Assembly: GCA_003509545.1 (NCBI GenBank)
Contig: DOLC01000104.1
Location: 1-12,924, forward strand
Length of the DNA stretch: 12,924 bases
Reading direction: 5' to 3'
Origin: Peptococcaceae bacterium
GTDB lineage: Bacteria; Bacillota; DSM-521; Neomoorellales; Neomoorellaceae
Shown: in pieces, positions 1 to 5,349 of the stretch
Layout of the letters: every line of letters starts with the position of its first letter
Position numbering within the stretch: position 1 is the first letter of the stretch
Made by a program: the position numbers and the translations under genes
The notes under the pieces: model-generated
The model's input: the letters and a program-made list of their open reading frames with translations, nothing else
What the model was told of the DNA's origin: nothing
Databases searched by the model: none

Positions 1-1
1 C

Positions 2-516
2 ATAGCCTTTTTCCTGGGCAAGCCCATTGCCCTGGAGGACCTCGATTTCGGCAAAGACAGGCTGGATACCAACAAAAAGTTCAACCGCATGGCTTCCAAC
101 TTTCCCTTTACCAAAATGGTGGAGGCGGTGTGCCGGAGGGCGGTCAAAGAGGGGGTTCCCTTCAAATTAGTGCCTGCCTGTCACACCTCCACCATTGGCT
201 ACTGGAAGTACATGGAGCGTTACGCCATTCCGTGCATTGCGCGGCAGCCCTAACCATAGGCCGCAGGGCCATGGACTTTAAGGAACGGGTAACGGAAGAG
301 CTCAAAGAATTAGTAGCCCAGATAAAGCAAAACCTGGCCCAAAAGGTCAAGTCTAATACACCGGGGGAAGGAGAAGGGATGACCCGTGGGGTCAGGGCCT
401 GCTTGAGGCGGCTGGACAGGAAGCTTCCGTTGCACAACGGGCTAGCCCTGCGGCAGCAGGAAGCGTATACTTCCGTCTGGCGCGACTTAAAGCTTTTGGC
501 CCTGTCCTTACGGTGA
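2..516 (+). pseudogene. TnpB-related (IS200/IS605 OrfB-like) gene, 3' part, broken by a frameshift
   Basis: The 5' end lies outside the window. The frame starting at base 2 gives 83 residues with the TnpB RuvC-II motif LEDLDF (the Glu is the expected catalytic residue), a KFNRMASNF-type segment and HTSTIGYWKYMERYAI, then stops at 251-253. The homologous text resumes one frame earlier as SVHCAAALTIGRRAMDF and runs to a TGA at 514-516. Restoring one T in the TT at 228-229 joins the frames as YAI-SVHCAAA, so a single-base deletion is the simplest explanation. TnpB proteins are RNA-guided nucleases of IS200/IS605-type elements; this one belongs to a TnpB-related group without the usual Cys4 zinc ribbon. 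No slippery heptamer is visible, so programmed frameshifting is unlikely. A sequencing or assembly error is possible. The family call is firm; whether the gene is dead in the organism is less certain. Confidence 0.8.
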
Positions 517-745
517 CCCCGTTTAGCCGGTGTCGGACAAACCGGTAGGCGTCTCTAACAGAGCGGCCCGGGCGGTGGAAGCCCTTGTTGCGGGAAACCC
601 GACCCGCGGGTGCCTTGCACTCCATTAAGTCCGTGCGGGTTGGGGCCGGGACAAGAGGGTGGGGAACCGCCCTGTCCGGGTTCCGGGTGGGACTCCCGGG
701 CCGAGGTCCCCTGTCGCCCCGCCCCTCGGGGGGCAAATCAAGTAT
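517..745 (+). ncRNA. Candidate structured RNA (omegaRNA/right-end type) downstream of the TnpB-related gene
   Basis: This GC-rich stretch has no convincing reading frame but is dense in hairpins. CGGG-AAA-CCCG lies at 591-601. GGACA (649-653) pairs with TGTCC (673-677), enclosing GGGTGG (657-662) paired with CCGCCC (667-672, one G-U) across a GGAA tetraloop. CCGGG (683-687) pairs with CCCGG (695-699), and GCCCC (716-720) with GGGGC (730-734). In TnpB systems the guide RNA is made from the 3' end of tnpB and the transposon right end, which is exactly this position. The placement and the folding are what can be seen; the omegaRNA role is inferred. The 5' limit could lie inside the upstream gene and the 3' limit is unknown. 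It could instead be GC-rich spacer that folds by chance. Confidence 0.35.
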
Positions 746-828
746 CCGGAAAGGAGGCGAAAGCCTGGTCTGGGGGCCGGCTTGGCTGGAGATAAAAACA
801 GTCATGTTTTTTGAACCAGGTTCTGGAG

Positions 829-1506
829 ATGGACTTGGATGTTTTGCTCGATTGGTTGAAGGGGCGGGAGATCATATACGGCTTGCTGGCCCGCCTGTAC
901 AGGGAGGGACCCGACACGGAAATCCTGGCCGCCATGGTCCGGGATGGGCTCCTCGGCCGGCTGGCTGAGGAAGAAAGCAGTGAAGAAGTCCGCGAGGGCT
1001 GCCGGCGCATGCAGCAAGAGCTGTCCGCGTACCAAAACGATTTAGACGCTTACTGTGCAAAGTTAAAGGAAGACTATAACCGCCTCTTTGTCGGTCCCGG
1101 CCACCTGGAGGCACCGCCGTGGGAATCCGTATATCGTTCCCCCGACCGCCTCCTCTTTAGTGAAGAAACCCTGGCAGTGCGCGAGTTTTATCGTTCCTTC
1201 GGACTGGTCAACAAGAACCTCTATCGAGAACCCGACGACCACCTGGGTCTGGAGCTGGAGTTCATGGCCTGGCTATGCGCCCAATGCGCCGACCGTTTAC
1301 AGAAACATGGTAGTGATTGGCGGAGGTATTTGCAGGGCCAGCAGGACTTCTTGCGCGACCACCTTACCCAATGGGTCCCGGCGTGGAGTAAGGACGTGTT
1401 CGGCCATGCCCAGACTGAGTTCTTGCGGGGCCTGGCCCAGTTTACCAGGGGATTTATCTTAAGCGATCTAGAAGAAGTGGGGACGGCCCTAGACCACCAG
1501 AAGTAA
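829..1506 (+). CDS. TorD/DmsD-family molecular chaperone
   Basis: This is a TorD/DmsD/NarJ-type (Nitrate_red_del) cytoplasmic chaperone, a family that binds the twin-arginine leader or apo form of molybdopterin oxidoreductases during cofactor insertion and export. The helical protein carries the hallmark blocks of the family: GREIIYGLLARLY near the N terminus, YNRLFVGPGHLEAPPWESVY in the middle, then FYRSFGL and EPDDHLGLELEFMAWL. The length, about 225 residues, is normal. The ATG at 829 is used here. An in-frame TTG at 811 would add six residues, and the frame is closed by a TAA at 793. Neither start has a good ribosome site, so the N terminus is uncertain. No molybdoenzyme gene lies in the window, so the client is unknown. 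A hairpin at 1512 follows the stop, and the next gene is convergent. Confidence 0.88.
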   Translation: MDLDVLLDWLKGREIIYGLLARLYREGPDTEILAAMVRDGLLGRLAEEESSEEVREGCRRMQQELSAYQNDLDAYCAKLKEDYNRLFVGPGHLEAPPWESVYRSPDRLLFSEETLAVREFYRSFGLVNKNLYREPDDHLGLELEFMAWLCAQCADRLQKHGSDWRRYLQGQQDFLRDHLTQWVPAWSKDVFGHAQTEFLRGLAQFTRGFILSDLEEVGTALDHQK

Positions 1507-1511
1507 GAATA

Positions 1512-1533
1512 GGGGCACCCGGCCAGGTGCCCC
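1512..1533 (+). terminator. Hairpin after the TorD-family gene
   Basis: GGGGCACC (1512-1519) and GGTGCCCC (1526-1533) form a perfect 8-bp GC-rich stem with a 6-base loop, five bases after the TAA. No T-run follows, so it may act as an imperfect intrinsic terminator or only protect the 3' end. Confidence 0.55.
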
Positions 1534-1563
1534 GAAAAGGGTAGCCCTCTCAAGGGAGGGGCG

Positions 1564-1598
1564 GGGGCCCTGCCCCGGCCGGCCGGCGGCGGGGCCCC
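1564..1598 (-). terminator. GC-rich inverted repeat behind the convergent coat gene
   Basis: GGGGCCC (1564-1570) pairs with GGGCCCC (1592-1598) around an equally GC-rich interior. It lies seven bases beyond the stop of the minus-strand coat gene, between convergent genes. It lacks a U-tract; assigning it to the minus strand rests on position only. Confidence 0.35.
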
Positions 1599-1604
1599 GG
1601 AGTC

Positions 1605-2174
1605 TTACTGGAACTGGTACCGCATACTCCCCTGGGGAGACGTGGTAAAGGTGTTTATCATGGTATGGGTCGTTACCTCCTGGAGGGTGGGAACCTGGTA
1701 AAACCCTTTTTGATTCATGTACTGCCAGACTTCATAAGCTTGCTCCGAGCAATTGATGGCCCCCTGCTGGAGCATGCTCCTCAGTTCCCGGTCGGCACAT
1801 TCGAGGGAAGCCATCATTCTCATTACCGCCGAGGCCTTGTGACACCCCAGCATACCGCTGGCGATGTCCCGGTCGTCAATTTCGTCGGGTGAAACATTGG
1901 GGGCTTGGCTCCCAGGCTGGTGTAATCCGTAAACCGGTCGAGCCGTCCGCGGCGCGCGGTAAGGGACGGCATGCCCCATGCCCCGCTGGTTTATGGCCTG
2001 GACCAAATTGTTGTATTCCTGGGTCATGAACTGGATCTGTTTGTCCAGGATGGAACGGAGCTGCTGGTCCTTTACGTGGGGCCGGTACAGTTGGAACTGG
2101 TTGATGCCGTCGATGGTATCGGTCAAGACTTCGTGGAGCTCCATGATTTCATGGGCACCGTAGTGGGATGACAT
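1605..2174 (-). CDS. CotF-family spore coat protein
   Basis: The protein has 189 residues in two helical, ferritin-like halves. Residues 8-63 contain HEIMELHEVLTDTIDGINQF and a long helix around QFMTQEYNNLVQAI. Residues 100-160 contain DDRDIASGMLGCHKASAVM, ECADRELRSML and EQAYEVWQYMNQKGFY, the pattern of Coat_F (PF07875). A Pro/Arg/Gly-rich linker (about 64-98) joins them. The family is found in spore coats; its molecular role is not well defined. The ATG at 2174 is chosen because an exact AAGGAGG lies at 2183-2189 with 8-base spacing. An in-frame ATG at 2207 would add 11 residues but has no ribosome site and may sit at the transcription start. The gene is divergent from spoVAC across a short shared region, which fits joint use during sporulation. 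Confidence 0.88.
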   Translation of the reverse strand: MSSHYGAHEIMELHEVLTDTIDGINQFQLYRPHVKDQQLRSILDKQIQFMTQEYNNLVQAINQRGMGHAVPYRAPRTARPVYGLHQPGSQAPNVSPDEIDDRDIASGMLGCHKASAVMRMMASLECADRELRSMLQQGAINCSEQAYEVWQYMNQKGFYQVPTLQEVTTHTMINTFTTSPQGSMRYQFQ

Positions 2175-2182
2175 ATAAATCG

Positions 2183-2189
2183 CCTCCTT
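2183..2189 (-). promoter_or_regulatory. Ribosome binding site fixing the coat-gene start
   Basis: Minus-strand AAGGAGG, complementary to the 16S 3' end, is eight bases upstream of the ATG at 2174. It favours that ATG over the one at 2207. Confidence 0.8.
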
Positions 2190-2211
2190 AAAGGAATCTT
2201 TTTTCATGTTG

Positions 2212-2239
2212 AGTATTATGCCTTAGTTCGGCTGGGTTT
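2212..2239 (-). promoter_or_regulatory. Possible sigma-E/K-type promoter of the CotF-family gene
   Basis: On the minus strand CATAATACT (2212-2220) resembles the CATA-type -10 box of mother-cell sigma factors, with an AACC-like -35 about 14 bases upstream. Transcription would start close to the upstream ATG at 2207, agreeing with a start at 2174. The match is partial, and the call leans on the coat-protein identity. Confidence 0.3.
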
Positions 2240-2259
2240 ATTACATGGAATCCCTTCAC

Positions 2260-2290
2260 GTATAAGGGCGGGGGAAAGTGAACAACAATA
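2260..2290 (+). promoter_or_regulatory. Possible forespore (sigma-G/F-type) promoter of spoVAC
   Basis: GTATAA at 2260-2265 resembles the forespore -35 box. CAACAATA at 2283-2290, 17 bases later, is a weak fit to the CATnnTA-type -10. It lies just upstream of the spoVAC ribosome site. Low certainty. Confidence 0.25.
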
Positions 2291-2308
2291 ATACCTGAGG
2301 TGAGGAAG

Positions 2309-2821
2309 ATGGCCGACCAAACCCAGCAGCCGGGTCCCCCTAAGAAGCCCTTAACCTTGGCCGAACAGATCGCCCAACAGCAGCAAGCCTATGAGCAGCA
2401 GGCCTATCAAAAGCTGGTCGAACAGGTAAAACCCAAGCCCAGGGTATTGGTAAACGTTCTAAACGCCTTTTGGGTGGGAGGGACCATCTGCGGTATAGCC
2501 CAGATTATTACCCTGATCTTTCGGGGGGCGGGGCTCGGCGTCCAGGACGCCTCTAACGCGACGGTTATGATAATGGTCTTTTTAGGGGCCTTCCTTACCG
2601 GGCTGGGCCTCTACGATGAAATCGGGAAATGGGCCGGGGCCGGCTCCATCATACCCATCACCGGTTTCGCCAATTCCATTGTTTCCCCCGCCATGGAGTT
2701 TAAACGGGAGGGGTTTATCTACGGCGTTGGCGCCCGGCTTTTCACGGTGGCGGGTCCGGTTATCATTTACGGCTTGGTCACCTCGGTATTGATCGGTTTA
2801 ATTGCCTATTTCGTAAGTTAG
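2309..2821 (+). CDS. spoVAC: Stage V sporulation protein AC (SpoVAC)
   Basis: SpoVAC is an inner-membrane channel protein of spores, involved in movement of Ca-dipicolinic acid; the Bacillus protein behaves as a mechanosensitive channel. The 170-residue product has the family signatures KPKPRVLVNVLNAFWVGG (41-58), ATVMIMVFLGAFLTGLGLYD (84-103), AGAGSIIPITGFANSIVSPA (109-128) and FKREGFIYGVGARLF (131-145). Hydrophobic segments lie at about 50-72, 84-103 and 144-168. Its soluble N terminus (1-38) is rich in Gln and Pro, with AQQQQAYEQQAY. The ATG at 2309 has GAGGTGA five bases upstream, better than the in-frame GTG at 2300, which overlaps that site. spoVAD and spoVAE usually accompany spoVAC but are absent here: the gene is closed off by a terminator. 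It may be an extra copy. Confidence 0.92.
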   Translation: MADQTQQPGPPKKPLTLAEQIAQQQQAYEQQAYQKLVEQVKPKPRVLVNVLNAFWVGGTICGIAQIITLIFRGAGLGVQDASNATVMIMVFLGAFLTGLGLYDEIGKWAGAGSIIPITGFANSIVSPAMEFKREGFIYGVGARLFTVAGPVIIYGLVTSVLIGLIAYFVS

Positions 2822-2847
2822 AACTGAAAAAACAAAGCCGGTCAGGC

Positions 2848-2888
2848 GCACCGGGTGGGAAAAGACACCTGGTGCTTTCTTTTTCTTT
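2848..2888 (+). terminator. Intrinsic terminator of spoVAC
   Basis: GCACCGGGTG (2848-2857) pairs with CACCTGGTGC (2866-2875) over 10 bp with one G-U, an 8-base loop and a T-rich tail at 2876-2888. It marks spoVAC as a single-gene transcript. Confidence 0.87.
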
Positions 2889-2929
2889 GCCCTATACTGT
2901 GCTTAGGAGAAAAGACGAGGATTAAAACA

Positions 2930-2981
2930 GGCCGGATGGGGCGGCCGGGAAGACCGTAGCAGCAGCTTTGAGAGCGGTCTT
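2930..2981 (+). promoter_or_regulatory. Possible structured leader before the methyltransferase gene
   Basis: Two consecutive hairpins can be drawn: GGCCG (2930-2934) with CGGCC (2942-2946), and AAGACCG (2950-2956) with CGGTCTT (2975-2981) enclosing an 18-base loop. A TATACT at 2893-2898 could be the -10 of the promoter, though no good -35 is seen. No known riboswitch core was recognised. It may be an undetermined leader or chance folding. Confidence 0.3.
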
Positions 2982-3029
2982 GGGAAATGGGTCCTGTACC
3001 GGCGTCCTTGAAAAGGGGGGAGCCGACGA

Positions 3030-3626
3030 ATGGACGTCTTGGACCTCATACGGCTTAACGAGCTATGGCGCCCGGTATACCCGCACCTGGCCCGACAGGT
3101 AGCAGAAATTTTGCCTGCCGGAACCGAGGGAGTCCTGGAGCTGGGACCCTTCGCGGGCGGTTTAACGTGGGCGTTGGCAGGAACCTTGCCCTCTGCTGTT
3201 TTTACCATAGGGGAGGAGAGGCAGGAGGTAAGGAACTGGCTGGAGGAAGAAAGCAGGAGACGAGGACTTATTAGCCGGCTCCGCATAATCGAGACACCCC
3301 TCAAGCCCCTGGCCTTCCCCGGGGAATCCTTTGACGGCTTGATTTTCCGCGGGGCTTTTTTCTTCTTGGATGCGGACATCCTGCGGGAAATATATCGGGT
3401 CCTGAAAAAAGGGGGTAGGGGTTTCATTGGCGGCGGGTTCGGCAAGTATACTCCGCCGGACGTAATCGAAAGTATAGCCTATGAGTCCCGCCGCCTCAAT
3501 TACCGCTTAGGTAAGAAGTGGATGGGGGTGGACGAGCTTGAAAGCCTGGTACGGGATGCGGGCCTCCATGACTCCTGCCGAGTGTGTACCGAGGGGGGCT
3601 TATGGGTCATAATTACTAAATACTAG
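3030..3626 (+). CDS. Class I SAM-dependent methyltransferase
   Basis: The 198-residue soluble protein shows the Rossmann-type methyltransferase layout. Motif I is VLELGPFAGGLT (35-46, binding S-adenosylmethionine), an acidic region follows at GEERQEV (61-67), and FDGLIFRGAFFFLD (101-114) precedes the REIYRVLKKGGRGFIGG block (119-135). The C-terminal part, with KKWMGVDELESLVRDAGL, is typical of Methyltransf_11-like enzymes. The substrate cannot be read from the sequence. The ATG at 3030 follows an AAGGGGGGAG ribosome site at 3013-3022. The gene stands alone, after the spoVAC terminator and a possible structured leader, with decayed DNA downstream. Confidence 0.88.
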   Translation: MDVLDLIRLNELWRPVYPHLARQVAEILPAGTEGVLELGPFAGGLTWALAGTLPSAVFTIGEERQEVRNWLEEESRRRGLISRLRIIETPLKPLAFPGESFDGLIFRGAFFFLDADILREIYRVLKKGGRGFIGGGFGKYTPPDVIESIAYESRRLNYRLGKKWMGVDELESLVRDAGLHDSCRVCTEGGLWVIITKY

Positions 3627-3916
3627 GTCAGGTTTGCCCCTGATGTTACAAAATCCACTTTATCCGTGTCGTCGGGATAGGAGAGGGGTTGGGAGGGAAG
3701 AAGGTTCCCGCCAAATCGGTGGAATTCGAAGCCGTTTTTCCGACCTACTGCCCCCGGCAGGATTTTTGAAAATCCGGGTCATATTCGAAGGAGCCCCCAA
3801 AGGGTGCCCCTTTTGGGGTGCCCTGCATGGGCGTCAAGTTCGCCCGCATGTCCGCCGTTATAGGAGGATCTATTTTGCTCATGTAGCACTTGCATATTTA
3901 GCTCGCACCAATTGCA
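3627..3916. other. Gene-free stretch with hairpins and an orphan Shine-Dalgarno
   Basis: No convincing gene is seen. A short inverted repeat GGATTTT/AAAATCC spans 3760-3775, and a longer hairpin lies at 3795-3818. An AGGAGG at 3862-3867 has no usable reading frame after it (the nearest TTG and ATG codons meet TAG at once), which suggests the remains of a lost gene start. Confidence 0.5.
3795..3818 (+). terminator. Hairpin downstream of the methyltransferase
   Basis: CCCCAAAGG (3795-3803) pairs with CCTTTTGGGG (3809-3818) with one bulged T and a 5-base loop. It has no T-run and lies about 170 bases after the stop codon, so a terminator role is only possible. Confidence 0.3.
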
Positions 3917-3945
3917 TTACATGCGATTTTCGGGGTTGTTATAAT
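3917..3945 (+). promoter_or_regulatory. Sigma-A-type promoter with extended -10
   Basis: TTACAT (3917-3922), a 17-base spacer and TATAAT (3940-3945), with TG at 3937-3938, form a near-consensus extended -10 promoter. It points into the M24 peptidase remnant, for which no full gene exists. It could drive an undescribed short transcript or be a chance match in lower-GC DNA. Confidence 0.5.
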
Positions 3946-3955
3946 AAAGGCAAGG

Positions 3956-4255
3956 GATAGGCAGCATGGACCTGACGACTGGGGACAGGTCGGTCCCTAT
4001 TGCATAGCATACGGTGTTGGTTTGAGATTGCACGACAAGCCGTTGGCGACGCCGAGTTACGTACGGTCAGGGCAGCCTGAGATAGAATTCCAGCCGGGTA
4101 TAGTTATTGCAATAGAGACATATGCAGGGAAGGTCGGCGAGAAAGACGGAGTCCGACTCGAGGAAATGGTAGTCATAACAGAGAACGGCAACGAAGTGAT
4201 TTCTCGCTTTCCTATCGACGAATTGATCGAGTGCTGGATACCATACTGCTTCTGA
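3956..4255 (+). pseudogene. M24-family metallopeptidase (creatinase/Xaa-Pro peptidase-like), C-terminal remnant
   Basis: The open frame reads DDWGQVGPYCIAYGVGLRLHDKP, then QPGIVIAIETYAGKVG and DGVRLEEMVVITENGNEV, ending FPIDELIECW and TGA. This is the C-terminal third of an M24 'pita-bread' peptidase, including the two Glu metal ligands in AIET and RLEE. The N-terminal part and the two Asp ligands are missing, with no recognisable coding text upstream of about 3956. The His expected in the (G/A)HG(I/V)G motif is Tyr here (AYGVG), which fits loss of function. A TTG at 4022 would allow only a 77-residue product with no complete active site. The gene is therefore read as a relic; its lower GC fits an older acquired segment. 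The substrate of the ancestor is not known. Confidence 0.75.
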
Positions 4256-4590
4256 ATTTCAATAGTCCGCGGCGGGTTCGTTCAACTTTCCTTCGACCGA
4301 TAGGCTTATACCGTTCGAAAAAGTTCTTGGTACAGCGCCAATGATTATAGGAACTGCCACTGTATATCGCGGCGCCTTCCGCATCTTCTAGAGCATAAGC
4401 CTTAGGCGCCCTAAGGCTAAAGCTGACTATTACTTTTGCTGTAGAAGGGGATTCCTTCCTGCCTGAACCAGTTTTGCCAGAGAGTGACAAGTGCTAAACC
4501 CAAAGTCTATTGGTGTACGGTAGCCAGGGCCTCGATACTATAGGAGTCGTGGGGTACTTGGAAATGCGGCTCCGGGGCCCTTCTTTATTT
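4256..4590. other. Lower-GC, apparently decayed intergenic stretch
   Basis: All six frames are broken or lack family resemblance. Short open pieces occur on both strands but none resembles a protein I know. The only strong structure is the inverted repeat at 4398-4418. The base composition continues that of the M24 remnant, and the GC-rich coding style resumes at the permease gene. Confidence 0.45.
4398..4418. repeat. Perfect 9-bp inverted repeat, 3-base centre
   Basis: AGCCTTAGG (4398-4406), CGC, then CCTAAGGCT (4410-4418) is a perfect interrupted palindrome. No T-run follows on either strand and no gene boundary is adjacent, so it is not an obvious terminator. It could be an operator or a remnant of a mobile-element end. 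Confidence 0.6.
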
Positions 4591-5349
4591 TTACACCTCT
4601 ACCCAGAAGCGCAGGACTAGCGCGGCCAGCCACAAAAAGACGGCGGCCAGGAGGAAGAAGGCTATTACCGTGCCCGCGGGTAGGGCCGGCTGGGTGGCCA
4701 AAGTAAAGCCCTGGGGCCCCAGGACGTAAGAGCCTAAACCCAACAGGGGGAGGGAGGGGAGAAAATCCAGGATCTTCGCCAGCCACCCGGTCAGGCGCAC
4801 CGCCAGCCATACCCCTGCAACCATTACGGCTACCTGCATAAGCTGCCCGGCCAGCCTCCCGGCGCGGGGAATTACCGCCAGGCCGGAGAGGGAGGCCAGG
4901 AAGACCAGGCCCGCTAACATAAATGCCACGACGAGGGTCAGCAGGTACGACAGCAGGTAGGTGTAGGTAAAGCGGGGAAAAAAGACTCCGTCGCTCGCCC
5001 GCTCGAAGAGTATGGCCCAGCCGACAACTGCCGGGAGGGAGATGAGAAACCCCCTAGTGAGCAGGGCCAGGGCCTTGGCCAGCAGGATGGTTTCTTCTCG
5101 CACAGGCAGGGACAGGAGCCAGTAGGCGGTGTGCTGGTTCCACTCGTGATGGATGCTACCAAAAGCCGTCGCCAGGTACCAAATGGGTATCCCGTACAGG
5201 GGCATAACAATTAAGAACACTCCCCAAGGCGGCCTGTTTAAGGATGCCGCCCCTATCGCCATACCGGCAGCCACTACGGCCATCCCAAGAAGGCTCGCCA
5301 CCAAGTTCTCCCGCATTTCCTTCCGGTAAAGCAGTCCCAGGTTGCGCAT
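4591..5349 (-). CDS. ABC-2-type transporter permease, YtrA-type operon 1
   Basis: This 252-residue protein has about six membrane segments, near 17-36, 41-62, 90-115, 129-154, 167-187 and 226-248. The short basic N terminus MRNLGLLYRKEMREN and the HHEWNQHTAYWLLSLPV loop before helix 3 are typical of ABC-2-type permeases. It would form the membrane part of the transporter whose ATPase lies immediately upstream. Its ATG overlaps the ATPase TGA by one base (TGATG), and AGGGAGGA lies upstream within the ATPase gene, so translation is probably coupled. The substrate is unknown; related GntR-controlled exporters deal with cell-envelope antibiotics or other small molecules. It is the last gene of the leftward operon and no clear terminator follows. 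Confidence 0.83.
   Translation of the reverse strand: MRNLGLLYRKEMRENLVASLLGMAVVAAGMAIGAASLNRPPWGVFLIVMPLYGIPIWYLATAFGSIHHEWNQHTAYWLLSLPVREETILLAKALALLTRGFLISLPAVVGWAILFERASDGVFFPRFTYTYLLSYLLTLVVAFMLAGLVFLASLSGLAVIPRAGRLAGQLMQVAVMVAGVWLAVRLTGWLAKILDFLPSLPLLGLGSYVLGPQGFTLATQPALPAGTVIAFFLLAAVFLWLAALVLRFWVEV

Noticed and set aside
221..253. Programmed -1 frameshifting in the TnpB-related gene
   Set aside because: No X-XXY-YYZ slippery heptamer is present at the junction, and one added base restores the frame.
585..968. 127-residue plus-strand frame across the GC-rich region and the torD-like gene start
   Set aside because: It overlaps a well-supported gene in another frame, has a low-complexity Gly/Pro/Arg composition, and resembles no family.
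2930..3029. A known riboswitch before the methyltransferase
   Set aside because: I compared it by eye with the cores of TPP, cobalamin, glycine, cyclic di-GMP, THF, fluoride, ZTP and guanidine riboswitches and saw none.
3912..3945. TTGCAT at 3912-3917 as the -35 box for TATAAT at 3940
   Set aside because: The spacer would be 22 bases; TTACAT at 3917-3922 gives the usual 17.
3634..3960. 108-residue plus-strand frame after the methyltransferase
   Set aside because: No ribosome site, no domain resemblance, and it spans hairpins and the promoter at 3917-3945.
4212..4490. 92-residue minus-strand frame
   Set aside because: It is antisense to the end of the M24 remnant, has no ribosome site, and its basic, Ser/Arg-rich text has no motif.
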